In this document: positions 29,266-38,056 of the stretch, one piece after another
How positions within the stretch are numbered: the stretch's first letter is position 1
Layout of the letters: each line of letters starts with the position of its first letter
Assembly: GCF_000026945.1 (NCBI RefSeq)
Contig: NC_012861.1
Coordinates: 558,001-622,000 of the forward strand
Reading direction: 5' to 3'
DNA: 64,000 bases
DNA from: Candida dubliniensis CD36
Lineage: Eukaryota; Ascomycota; Pichiomycetes; Serinales; Debaryomycetaceae
Notes under the pieces: model-generated
The model's input: only the letters and a program-made list of their open reading frames with translations
Told to the model about the DNA's origin: nothing
The model's database searches: none
Translations under genes and position numbers: made by a program

Positions 29266-29685
29266 TTTCTATTGGAAACTTTTTTTTGTCCGTTTCCCAC
29301 TTCTATCAATGATATTGAGGGTATAGTAGTTGTTATTAAGGTTCTTACAACTAGTCTCACCAATAATAGTTTGTATGGGAACAAGTTGTTTTTGTAGAAG
29401 AAAATTTGTATGTGAAGAAAAAAGAAAAAAAAAAATTTTATTTTGAAATTCTGTAATAATATATTGTGTGCGTGTGTGTACCACGATCATTTTTCCTTGT
29501 TTGTCTGAAGTTGATATATAGTCAATACACGACCAGTTAAATTCTTCTGTATAATTTTAGTGTTTTTACTTCCCTATTTTTTTTGGTTGGTTTTTTTTTT
29601 TTTTTTTTTTCTGCGAGACTCCTTCTCATCTACAAATCTCTAAATCATCTCGAGTTGATAGAGTTAAGCTATAACTTTTACCAAA
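29266..29685. other. Divergent intergenic region, importin gene / RRP7
   Basis: About 420 bases, with an A-run (29427-29435) and a long T-run (about 29591-29610) about 80 bases before RRP7. No other feature was seen. Confidence 0.55.
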
Positions 29686-30528
29686 ATGTCACCTACAGAA
29701 ATAAAAGGGTTTTATGTGTTACCTCTTAAGTTAACAGGCACGAAATCAATACATTATATATATTTTAAAAAACATGAACTGAAGAGCTCTTCCAATGATA
29801 ACAGATCATTATTCATTTGCAATTTGCCCATATCCACAGATTTGTCTACTATCAAGAAATTTTTTCAGAAAATAGCTATAGGATCTACAATAGAACTGTT
29901 TATAAACTCACTTTTGACAGATTATCCCGAGGACATATGGATTAACTTAACCAAACTAACATCGGACTTGGATTTGGCTGATGTAGTTGACGAACAAGCA
30001 AGCAAGTTGCCCAAAAACTGTGGTATTGTGACATTTATAGATAAGGCCTCTTTCACACTAGCCTTCAACTCGTTGAAAAAATTGTCATCTAGCCTTACTG
30101 AGTGTGAGTGGCCGATACAACAATTCACATCAAATTACTATTTGAATAAGTATCAAAAGCAAATACTAGACCCAAAAAGCTTAACTGAAGAGGTCTCCCA
30201 AGCATTAACAGATTTTGACAAAGCAGAACAACAGTCAATTGAAGAATTGCAACTGCAAAGAAATTTGGTTGATGAAGATGGTTTCACTTTGGTGGTTGGT
30301 AGTCATAGAAAAACCAAGGCAGGTATTTTGGGCAAACAGAAATTAGCATCAACTGTCGGGGTTGTAAAAGCTCAATCAAAGATGAAAAGTAAAGAAAAGC
30401 AAGACTTTTATAGATTTCAATTGAGACAACGAAAGAAGGAAGAAATGAATGAGTTGTTGAACAAGTTCAAATTGGATCAAGAAAAGGTCAGAATGATGAA
30501 GGAAAAGAAAAGGTTCAGACCATATTAG
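29686..30528 (+). CDS. RRP7: Rrp7, 40S ribosome biogenesis factor
   Basis: Nucleolar protein of the small-subunit processome (UTP-C/CURI complex), needed for 18S rRNA maturation. The 280-residue protein (yeast 297) has an RRM-like N-terminal domain (RSLFICNLPISTDLSTIKKF at about 45-64; CGIVTFIDKASFTLAF). The conserved C-terminal signature covers EDGFTLVV, KQDFYRFQLRQRKKEEMNEL and the basic end KEKKRFRPY. The ATG at 29686 is the first in frame. Confidence 0.93.
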   Translation: MSPTEIKGFYVLPLKLTGTKSIHYIYFKKHELKSSSNDNRSLFICNLPISTDLSTIKKFFQKIAIGSTIELFINSLLTDYPEDIWINLTKLTSDLDLADVVDEQASKLPKNCGIVTFIDKASFTLAFNSLKKLSSSLTECEWPIQQFTSNYYLNKYQKQILDPKSLTEEVSQALTDFDKAEQQSIEELQLQRNLVDEDGFTLVVGSHRKTKAGILGKQKLASTVGVVKAQSKMKSKEKQDFYRFQLRQRKKEEMNELLNKFKLDQEKVRMMKEKKRFRPY

Positions 30529-30724
30529 CATATAATTATATAGAATTTTGTAAGATTATAGTAGTGACAAAAATTGAAATGCAAACATCTAGAAATATTA
30601 AAGAAAAACTGAATCAACAAAAAAAGGGTAGGATGGATGGTTATTTTTTTTTGTTTTTTTTTTTAATGTTACTTTTTTTTTTTTGGTTTCCTATTCTTTA
30701 AGTTTCGATATAGCTTGACACATA

Positions 30725-31618
30725 ATGCCACCAACTTTGAACAATGAGCTAGTAAGGAAAATTCATAGAGATTATATTGAAAAGAATTTCCCAAGTAGCC
30801 ATAATAATACTATCAACCCTCAAGATTTTGAAATTCTTTCAACAATTCGGTATGATCCTAATCTCTCTCCTATTTCCCCATTGAATTATGATGATATCAC
30901 ACCTCAAAATTTCTTCTTACTCCCAGAGCATACTAGTAGACTACAGTTCTCGATGAATTTTTTTCATTTGTTATATGGGACAACCCCAGATTTCGAAATA
31001 ACAGAATCTTTTTTATATGAACAATTAGTTCAAGCAATGGAGAAGTTGAAGAAATCGGTATTGTGTTCGTACAAAGTTCGGGGTTTGTTCAAATTAGATG
31101 GATCAGTGACTTTTGAGATGTATGAAGTTCCTAGTAGGCATAATTTGTTAAGTGGAATCTTTCCTGATTTGGGAACATTTCCTGAAGAACTTGAATTTTT
31201 GAATCATCCTGATGACGAGAATGGAGATGATGTGAATTGGAATGTGTACATTAACAACAGTCCCACTTTGATCTCGCCGTTCACATCCTTCAAAACTACA
31301 AAAAGAGAAGTATACAACGAGGCAAGGAAATTATTACCTGGTACCAATCCAGGTCACGAAGAGGTTATCCTTTTTAATACTCAGAACAATGTCATGGAAG
31401 GAAGCATTACTAATATAGCCGTTAAGAGGGAATCAGACGGGAAATGGGTGACTCCACTATTAAGTTCGGGTTGTCTCTGTGGTGTTGCGAGGCATTTTTT
31501 GCTACGCAAGAATTTTATAGAGGAAGATAATGTGACATTAGAACAGTTGAAGCCGGGTACAAAAGTTTTGCTAATGAATGGTATTATGGGGGTGTTTGGG
31601 GGTACTATTGTTGGGTAA
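30725..31618 (+). CDS. ABZ2: 4-amino-4-deoxychorismate lyase
   Basis: PLP enzyme of the class-IV aminotransferase fold that releases p-aminobenzoate from aminodeoxychorismate, the last step of PABA supply for folate. The 297-residue protein (yeast Abz2 374) keeps FKTTKREVYNEARK around the likely PLP lysine, the class-IV stretch NNVMEGSITNIAVKR and the TPLLSSGCLCGVARHFLL segment. It is shorter than the yeast enzyme, mostly at the N-terminus and in loops. It converges on SER2 with 67 bases between stops. Confidence 0.85.
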   Translation: MPPTLNNELVRKIHRDYIEKNFPSSHNNTINPQDFEILSTIRYDPNLSPISPLNYDDITPQNFFLLPEHTSRLQFSMNFFHLLYGTTPDFEITESFLYEQLVQAMEKLKKSVLCSYKVRGLFKLDGSVTFEMYEVPSRHNLLSGIFPDLGTFPEELEFLNHPDDENGDDVNWNVYINNSPTLISPFTSFKTTKREVYNEARKLLPGTNPGHEEVILFNTQNNVMEGSITNIAVKRESDGKWVTPLLSSGCLCGVARHFLLRKNFIEEDNVTLEQLKPGTKVLLMNGIMGVFGGTIVG

Positions 31619-31685
31619 TAGTAACTTGTTTCTTCAGCTATTTTTGTTTTTTTTAAAAAAAACTTTTTTTTGTATACTAGTGTAT

Positions 31686-32591
31686 CTAATCTATCAACTC
31701 TTTTATTTCTTTGTCACTGTAGCCCATGATGTATAAAATATCCGATAAGCTCTTCGTGTTTAAGCAGGCTGGTGCTTGTTTTTGTACCTTAGGCTTAGCA
31801 TTCCAAGCAATACCGAATCCAGCTACAGACATCATTTTCAAATCATTAGCTCCATCTCCAACTGCAACGGCATCCAATGGATCTATTTTGTGTTTTTTAG
31901 CTATTTCTAATAATAATTCTGCTTTTTTTTCTCCGTTCACTATAGGACCAACAGTGGTACCATTTAAACGATTAGAGTCATCGACTCCTAAGGTATTGGC
32001 AAAAGCGTAGTCCAAGCCTAACTTCTCCTTTAAAAACTCCGCCAACGGGATAAACCCTCCTGAACAAACTCCCATGACTATATCTAATTTTTTCAATGCT
32101 TTGCATAATTCAGGAACTCCCTTTGTTACTTGAATTTTCAATTTCAACTCATCCCAAATTGAAGATGCGTCAATCCCCTTCAATAGCAATACTCTTTCGG
32201 CTAATGATTGGTTAAAATCTAATTCTCCATTCATGGCTCGAGTGGTAATTTCAGCGACCTTATCTTCAATGTCGGCGTAACTTGCGATCAATTCGATTAC
32301 TTCTTGATAAATCAATGTAGAGTCCATATCAAAAATAAACAATTTTTTGGTTTTTCTTGATGATTCTGGTTGAATAACCAAATCAAAAGACTTGGATATA
32401 GAAAATTCTTTCACAATTTCCTTGCTAGATTCAAAATCATTGATCAGAATGGTATAATCTATTGCACGTGGTGATAACTCTTTAGATGAAATGAGGGTAA
32501 ATTTATTGTGGATAAACTCTCTGATAGAATTCAATGTCTCGGTTTCAAATTTACTATCGCCGTGTGATATTGCTGTTAATACATATGACAT
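31686..32591 (-). CDS. SER2: Phosphoserine phosphatase
   Basis: Cytosolic HAD-superfamily enzyme hydrolysing phosphoserine to serine, the final step of serine synthesis from 3-phosphoglycerate. The 301-residue protein (yeast 309) shows motif I FDMDSTLIYQEVIE with the nucleophile Asp, motif II as CSGGF and motif IV GDGANDLKMM. The end GFGIAWNAKPKVQKQAPACL is highly conserved. The N-terminal 80 residues form the usual regulatory-type extension. Start is the ATG at 32591. Confidence 0.96.
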   Translation of the reverse strand: MSYVLTAISHGDSKFETETLNSIREFIHNKFTLISSKELSPRAIDYTILINDFESSKEIVKEFSISKSFDLVIQPESSRKTKKLFIFDMDSTLIYQEVIELIASYADIEDKVAEITTRAMNGELDFNQSLAERVLLLKGIDASSIWDELKLKIQVTKGVPELCKALKKLDIVMGVCSGGFIPLAEFLKEKLGLDYAFANTLGVDDSNRLNGTTVGPIVNGEKKAELLLEIAKKHKIDPLDAVAVGDGANDLKMMSVAGFGIAWNAKPKVQKQAPACLNTKSLSDILYIMGYSDKEIKELID

Positions 32592-32948
32592 GGTTGTGGA
32601 AAGACAAAGGAATGAAGGATTTCGAATCTGTTTTGTTTTGTTTTTTCAGATTTTTCAATTATAAATTTTTAGATACCAGAGTCAAATTCTTATTGGATCT
32701 CTATTTGAAATGAAAAACTGAAAAGAAAAAAAACTATCAATTTGATCAAAATTTGGCATCTAATTCAACTAAAAAAAAAAAAAACTGATTGTAGTAGTTT
32801 AACAACAATACCAAAATTTCTTCCAACTCCTGCCGTCTCAAAAGGGTCACTAAAGATATTTAAAGTTAGACCAAAATCTATCAACGTTGGCAATTTACTA
32901 CAGTCGGCTCTAGATTTAACAACTCTAACAATATATTATCTATAGAAT
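32592..32948. other. Intergenic, SER2 promoter and PDR17 3' end
   Basis: About 360 bases between two minus-strand genes. An A-run lies at 32771-32784. The small open frame at 32742-32945 is not supported. Confidence 0.5.
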
Positions 32949-34037
32949 TTATAATGCAACTTGCTCTAATCTAAGGTCATATTCGCTCAACCCAATTTTT
33001 GATCCCAACCTTCTGAAATTCTCCATGTAGTTTGCTCTTTTTCTGTCGGCGATCTCATTCATTTTGGGCCAATAGGTTTCATGAATGTATTCAAAATCTA
33101 ATATACCGTTGAATTCTTTGTCCAATTGTTCTTTGGGAACATAATTTTCAAATGGTTGATCGTAAATGGTTTTCAGTCTCGTGTATGGGTCAATAAAAGG
33201 CCCCACGACTTTAAAGAAAGTATAGCCAATCCAAGGTATATTTGTAAACAAACCTCTACCTAATCGTTCTGGGTAATGGCTTTGTAAAATATGCAAACAT
33301 TGTTTTGATGTAGATAATGACGGGAATTTAGACGACAAATTGAGTTCAGCCGGAGCTGCTTTAAAATCGATCAATAGGGCCAAACTATCTTGACCAGGCG
33401 GCATAAAGTGTATAACCCTTTCAAGCATGAAAACTAAATGCTGGACTTGTTTGAGACTAGGAGCAGTGTTTTGATAACCGTTACGTAAATAAAGACAAGG
33501 TCTGTTGTCATTATCATATCCCACAATCAACTGTTTCCCTGTTTCGTTTTCGTCGGAGACCAAATCTGCTGTAATAAATTTCTTGGGATCTGTATGGTTT
33601 GGTAAGTTCACCACTCCAAATGTCCTTCTCCAAATAATCGTGTCTTCAATTCTCTTGATAGCAGCATCCACTTTCCATTTTGTCGCTCTCAAATATCTGA
33701 GAAAACATTCTTTTGTCAACCAAGCCAACTCTTCTTCAATGAGTGGATGTGTAATAGCATTGTGTTGGTCATTCACTGGTACTTCCTTTAAAATATAATC
33801 TTCAAAATAATCTACTAACTTTTCATATTTTTCAATTTGCTCTTTATCGAGATCAAACTCAGGTGCTTTAATAGGGTTAACTGGTTGTTCAAAGGGAATA
33901 TAGCATTTGATAAGTTCCGTTTTTGATGTAGAACTTGTACTTGTTGCTTTTGATGACACTGATGCTGTGTCATCCCGAGGAAGACTAGATGAGGAGCTGC
34001 CTCTATCATCTTCCGCTCTCTTTTTGAAAAAATTCAT
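32949..34037 (-). CDS. PDR17: Sec14-family phosphatidylinositol transfer protein, PDR16/PDR17 type
   Basis: Peripheral lipid-transfer protein that affects phosphatidylserine decarboxylation and azole tolerance in yeast. The 362-residue protein has a Ser/Thr-rich N-terminus. The CRAL-TRIO N-terminal part includes WLTKECFLRYLRATKWKVDA, and the lipid-binding domain lies at about 140-310 (HLVFMLERVIHFMPPGQDSL, LHILQSHYPERLGRGLFTNI, GPFIDPYTRLKTIYDQPF). The end has GLSEYDLR, as in Pdr16/Pdr17. Both yeast paralogues fit; I choose PDR17 because I recall SER2 and PDR17 as adjacent loci in C. albicans, which I could not verify. Divergent from TDA2, with 241 bases between starts. Confidence 0.78.
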   Translation of the reverse strand: MNFFKKRAEDDRGSSSSSLPRDDTASVSSKATSTSSTSKTELIKCYIPFEQPVNPIKAPEFDLDKEQIEKYEKLVDYFEDYILKEVPVNDQHNAITHPLIEEELAWLTKECFLRYLRATKWKVDAAIKRIEDTIIWRRTFGVVNLPNHTDPKKFITADLVSDENETGKQLIVGYDNDNRPCLYLRNGYQNTAPSLKQVQHLVFMLERVIHFMPPGQDSLALLIDFKAAPAELNLSSKFPSLSTSKQCLHILQSHYPERLGRGLFTNIPWIGYTFFKVVGPFIDPYTRLKTIYDQPFENYVPKEQLDKEFNGILDFEYIHETYWPKMNEIADRKRANYMENFRRLGSKIGLSEYDLRLEQVAL

Positions 34038-34278
34038 GAGGTATACTTCTTAGAAAAATAGGAAAGTAGTATATTATTAAAAAAAAAACTAAAAAGAAAA
34101 CTGAAAATAAAAAAAAAGAAACAATGGACCGCAACAGAAAAAAGGGACGCGGAACAGAAGACAGAAAATACTTGCTTGTGGATAAAAAAAATACACGGAA
34201 AAAAGTTAGCAAGCACGAGAGACATTCATTACCAACAAAACCACCTAAAGACCTACGTTATTGCCATTATCATAAAGA

Positions 34279-34602
34279 ATGAGTTTAAAAGTAATCAGTA
34301 AATCTCAAAGCACAGAAACTCCATTTTCCCAAGAGTTTATCATTAATTTTATCAAAGAGAATGTCAATGTACCTTCTAAACAATTGGTAACGAATATTGT
34401 CGAGTGCTTGAAGGAGAAGTCGTCCATGCATAAATTCTTTGTACAATCAACTGGTTTACAAAACAAAGATGACTTGAATGATTTGCAAATAGGATCCGAC
34501 TTTGCTGCTCTTTGGGATACTAAAAAAGATGGATGCTTGACTATACAGTATGGAGAGAATAATGAGATATTGATTATTACTATTTACTGGATATCTATTT
34601 AA
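34279..34602 (+). CDS. TDA2: Tda2, Tctex-type light chain-like protein of cortical actin patches
   Basis: Small dimeric protein of the dynein-light-chain Tctex fold. In yeast it binds Aim21 and regulates actin capping at endocytic patches. The 107 residues (yeast 126) align with Tda2 through the repeated helical-strand pattern. The clearest landmark is the C-terminal stretch AALWDTKKDGCLTIQYGE followed by ILIITIYWISI, like the yeast ending. The last four bases overlap the end of the opposite-strand gene at 34599. Confidence 0.78.
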   Translation: MSLKVISKSQSTETPFSQEFIINFIKENVNVPSKQLVTNIVECLKEKSSMHKFFVQSTGLQNKDDLNDLQIGSDFAALWDTKKDGCLTIQYGENNEILIITIYWISI

Positions 34603-35357
34603 GCTAAAATATTACACAACACTTCCAACTTATCATTTAAGGTTTTTAATTTCGACCGAAGCAATTTTTCCTGTATTGTTTCAAGAATAAACTTGATATC
34701 ATCATCAGTCTCAGGATCAAAATCATTATCAGTTGACAATAAATATATATCATCTGGGTTTTTATCTTGCACACTTAGATTTAATTCTTCATGCTTGCGT
34801 TCTAAGTCATCATTGTATTTCATCTCGTTGTTTTTAACTGTTGACTTAAACTTTTTTAAATATTCCAAGTCCAGCTTGTATGCCAATAATGACTGATTGT
34901 AATGGTTCTCTAGCTCTTGCAATTGTTTCAATTCTGCCAGTAAATATGTTTCCAAAACTGTTCTCTTTCTCGTCAAGGAGTCATAACTTAAGACATCTGC
35001 AACTTCATTTGCCCGTATCCTTAATTTAGAACTGTACATAGAACTAGGCGGTGGTAACTTTGTTTGTAATAAACGTGATTTGAAAGATTCCGGGTTAGCA
35101 GAATTAAACCAAACGTTTGTAATACTCCTGCTGACTTTGCTATGCAGCTCATCTAGTGTTTTCAATAAAGCAATGTTCATGATATCGTCCATCGATTGTG
35201 CATTCACAGAATCCAAAGGTTGCCAAAATTTCTCAATTACAGTAGTAGATATCTTTTGTTTGTTAACTATTGATTGAAGATTTAGAGGACTCAAAATTTC
35301 ATTGTCAAAAGTGAGCTTTCTCTTTTTTGATGCTTTTGTAGTATTGTCATCTGCCAT
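34599..35357 (-). CDS. Unrecognised 252-residue coiled-coil protein, possible kinetochore CENP-Q/Okp1-like
   Basis: I do not firmly recognise this protein. It has a short basic N-terminus (SKKRKLTFDNEILSPL), a possible nuclear localisation signal. Long helical stretches follow: about 115-180 (RKRTVLETYLLAELKQLQEL and following), then an acidic patch (STDNDFDPETDDD) and a last helix IKFILETIQEKLLRSKLKTL near the end. The pattern of helix, acidic break and final helix is reminiscent of small inner-kinetochore subunits such as CENP-Q/Okp1/Fta7, but no diagnostic motif is visible, so this is only a suggestion. The stop codon overlaps that of TDA2. The start is the ATG at 35357. Confidence 0.7.
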   Translation of the reverse strand: MADDNTTKASKKRKLTFDNEILSPLNLQSIVNKQKISTTVIEKFWQPLDSVNAQSMDDIMNIALLKTLDELHSKVSRSITNVWFNSANPESFKSRLLQTKLPPPSSMYSSKLRIRANEVADVLSYDSLTRKRTVLETYLLAELKQLQELENHYNQSLLAYKLDLEYLKKFKSTVKNNEMKYNDDLERKHEELNLSVQDKNPDDIYLLSTDNDFDPETDDDIKFILETIQEKLLRSKLKTLNDKLEVLCNILA

Positions 35358-36049
35358 TTCTGGTGTAATAAAGAGGTTCTAAGTTTGTTTATTGTTTTGA
35401 TTTCAAGAAACCTTGTTCTTTTTTTTTTTTTTTTTTTCCCTCTTTTCCATGTCTCTTCTTCACAAATTCAAACAACAACAACTCACATCAAAAGCCAAAG
35501 AGCAGAATAATTCTACAGCAAACCAAGCAAGACAGGTTAGGGGGTCGATTCTGTAGATACACCACAGATACGAAAATACCTGGAAAGAATTCTAGTATAT
35601 TTATACTATGGTTTCTTAGAGCCTTGCCTACTGGGGTGGTGATCAGTACCATACCTGACATCATGTACCAATCAATTTCTTTCAATACTCGATGACTAAC
35701 AACAGATCTGACCTAGACAATAAACTACAGTCGACAGATTTAGCATCTATGATCAAACAACCTGCAACCCTTCCATGTATATTTTGTTTGACACAAGTAT
35801 TCCACACCAAGCTTTTATATGCAGTCACCATCCAATTACTGATTACGCAATTTCACACATACAATTGTAATCGCTGTGATTTTTTTACCTCACAGCATAA
35901 TCCGAAATATATTTTTTTCAAACCCCACTCCCCATCTTTGATCCAGAGCGATGCTGTGATGCACTTTTTTCTTTCTTTATAAATAACAGACTTTGCACCC
36001 AAATTGTGTTGTTTTGTTTTTTTATTAGGTACCACAACCGTTCTTGTGT
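35358..36049. other. Divergent intergenic region upstream of MET1, with possible small spliced ORF
   Basis: About 690 bases between two divergent genes. A T-run lies at 35419-35437. An ATG at 35449 opens 35 codons followed later by a GACTAAC box and CAG-type acceptors (see findings). No CACGTG or other clear sulfur-pathway site was seen here. Confidence 0.45.
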
Positions 36050-37723
36050 ATGACTAATTTGCTTACCTCCAACACAACAGCCGGAGAGATCCACTTATTG
36101 ATTGGATACTCTGCTGTTTCCAATACCAGAATCACCTCGATCATTGAGTCTGGCGCAAACCCAATTCTCATCACCGATTCACAGCCACAGAGCTTCCCAC
36201 CCAATATGACACAATATGTAACCAACAACAGACTAGAGGTAGTGGTTGATGAAGATTTCTCAACCAAAATTCTTCACTACTTGTCTACTCTAGGTCGACC
36301 AGAGGTGGATCACATTGTCGATCGAGTATTTGTGTCGTTACTGAACTCACGCCTTCCCTTGAAACAGGAGATATATCAGAGATGTTGCAAGTTGCGTATA
36401 CCGGTAAACACAACCGACTCGCCAGATTTATGCACATTCACAATGTTGTCAACCTACACTTCGGGTGATTTCCAATTGGGGGTGACCACCAACGGGAAAG
36501 GATGCAAGTTGGCCCTGAGAATAAAGCGAGAACTAGTGAACTCGTTGCCCCGCGACATTGACGTGATATGCAAGCAGGTGGGACAACTAAGACGACAGAT
36601 ACAATTGGAAGATAAATCTGAGTCAGAACATGGAGAGCACGAAGACGATGCTATCAACAACCACAAGTTCAACACATTCGTACCAGAGTTCAACAAGACG
36701 CAAGAAGATCTAAAGCTACAGAGAGCGAGATGGCTCTCACAAATAGTCGAGTATTACCCATTGAAGCAATTAGGGTCTATTTCAATCAAGGATCTCAGCA
36801 GCGCCTATAAGTTGCACAAGCAAGCCAACGAGCTTGAAGAAGGTTCGAAGACCGGCCAGATGACTTTGGTCGGCAGTGGACCCGGGTCTGTGTCGTTACT
36901 CACTTTGGGAGCATTGCAGGCTATACAGACAGCCGATTTGGTGCTAGCAGATAAACTAGTTCCGCAACAGGTTTTGGATGTGATCCCCACTACACACCAC
37001 ACAAGATTGTTCATTGCCAGAAAGTTTCCTGGCAATGCCGAAAAGGCCCAGGAAGAGTTGTTGGCATTGGGATTAGAGGCATTGAAAAGAGGCGAAAAGG
37101 TGGTTCGTTTGAAACAAGGAGACCCGTATATATTTGGGCGTGGAGGAGAAGAGTTTAATTTTTTCTCGCAACATGGGTTCACGCCGGTGGTTGTGCCGGG
37201 GATTACCTCTGCATTGGCGGCACCAGTGTTGTCGAACATCCCAATGACACACAGAGACGTTGCTGACCAAGTTTTGATTTGCACTGGTACAGGCAGACGG
37301 GGAGCCGTGCCCAACTTGCCTGATTTTGTGCCGAGCAGGACTACGGTATTCTTGATGGCCCTACACAGAGTGGTTGAGTTGATCCCGTTGTTGGTCAACA
37401 ACAAGAGGTGGGACGAAAACTTGCCTGTGGCAATTGTCGAGCGAGCATCATGTCCCGATCAAAGAGTCATTCGCACCACGTTGAGCAAAGTTGGAGCGGC
37501 CGTCGAGGCTTGTGGATCGAGACCGCCAGGGTTGCTCGTAACAGGATATTCCTGCAACGTGATTTGGAAAAGGAAGATTAGTGAGAGCTTGCCTTGGGTT
37601 GTAGAGGAAGGTTGCAGTTCACGAGATGACAGTGATTTGAAGAGAATCGTCGAGCTTGTCAATGGGAACTGCAAGGAGAGCAGTGTTGTCGGTCTTAACT
37701 TGCAAAAGGAAATAGCAGCATAA
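36050..37723 (+). CDS. MET1: Uroporphyrin-III C-methyltransferase (siroheme synthesis)
   Basis: Catalyses S-adenosylmethionine-dependent methylation of uroporphyrinogen III to precorrin-2, supplying siroheme for sulfite reductase and so for methionine/cysteine synthesis. The 557-residue protein (yeast 593) has an N-terminal CysG-like domain (about 1-200) followed by the tetrapyrrole methylase domain (about 275-520). That domain includes LVGSGPGSVSLLTLGALQAI, VRLKQGDPYIFGRGGEEF and the VPGITSALAAP segment. In the N-terminal domain the usual Gly-rich dinucleotide-binding loop is degenerate (LLIGYSAVSNTRI), so precorrin-2 dehydrogenase activity is unlikely; Met8 is expected to supply it. The ATG at 36050 is preferred; the TTG two codons upstream is unnecessary. 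Confidence 0.94.
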   Translation: MTNLLTSNTTAGEIHLLIGYSAVSNTRITSIIESGANPILITDSQPQSFPPNMTQYVTNNRLEVVVDEDFSTKILHYLSTLGRPEVDHIVDRVFVSLLNSRLPLKQEIYQRCCKLRIPVNTTDSPDLCTFTMLSTYTSGDFQLGVTTNGKGCKLALRIKRELVNSLPRDIDVICKQVGQLRRQIQLEDKSESEHGEHEDDAINNHKFNTFVPEFNKTQEDLKLQRARWLSQIVEYYPLKQLGSISIKDLSSAYKLHKQANELEEGSKTGQMTLVGSGPGSVSLLTLGALQAIQTADLVLADKLVPQQVLDVIPTTHHTRLFIARKFPGNAEKAQEELLALGLEALKRGEKVVRLKQGDPYIFGRGGEEFNFFSQHGFTPVVVPGITSALAAPVLSNIPMTHRDVADQVLICTGTGRRGAVPNLPDFVPSRTTVFLMALHRVVELIPLLVNNKRWDENLPVAIVERASCPDQRVIRTTLSKVGAAVEACGSRPPGLLVTGYSCNVIWKRKISESLPWVVEEGCSSRDDSDLKRIVELVNGNCKESSVVGLNLQKEIAA

Positions 37724-38056
37724 GTGTGTAGTATGCAGTGTATTACAGTATAGATACTATTATTAGCTTTAATTTATTTATTCATTTATTGATTTATTTA
37801 TGTATTGAGCGCTACCAGAATAGTGATGTGGATGCGGTATCGGCGCGGTTTCTTCCCGAATTTGAGTTTTCCTGATTATTATTATCTCTCTTGCAAATCG
37901 AAGAGCCACAATTAGTCAGAGTAAAATTTAGCACACAACAAAAAATATCAGATATCGAAATGCAACTTTTCGACATCACATAATCTGTTTGTGGTTACAA
38001 TTATTTTCTAAAAAAAGAGATCGGTTTGTTCTTTTTTTGTTCTTTCTTACATCTTT
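37724..38056. other. Intergenic, MET1 3' end to BNA3
   Basis: About 330 bases holding the MET1 terminator and the BNA3 promoter. Short ATTTATT-type repeats occur around 37770-37805. Nothing else was recognised. Confidence 0.5.

Noticed and set aside
35488..35685. 65-codon frame on the minus strand upstream of MET1
   Set aside because: It has no ATG start (TTG) and no family likeness.
36805..37404. 199-codon frame antisense to MET1
   Set aside because: It lies wholly within the well-supported methylase domain and shows no family features.
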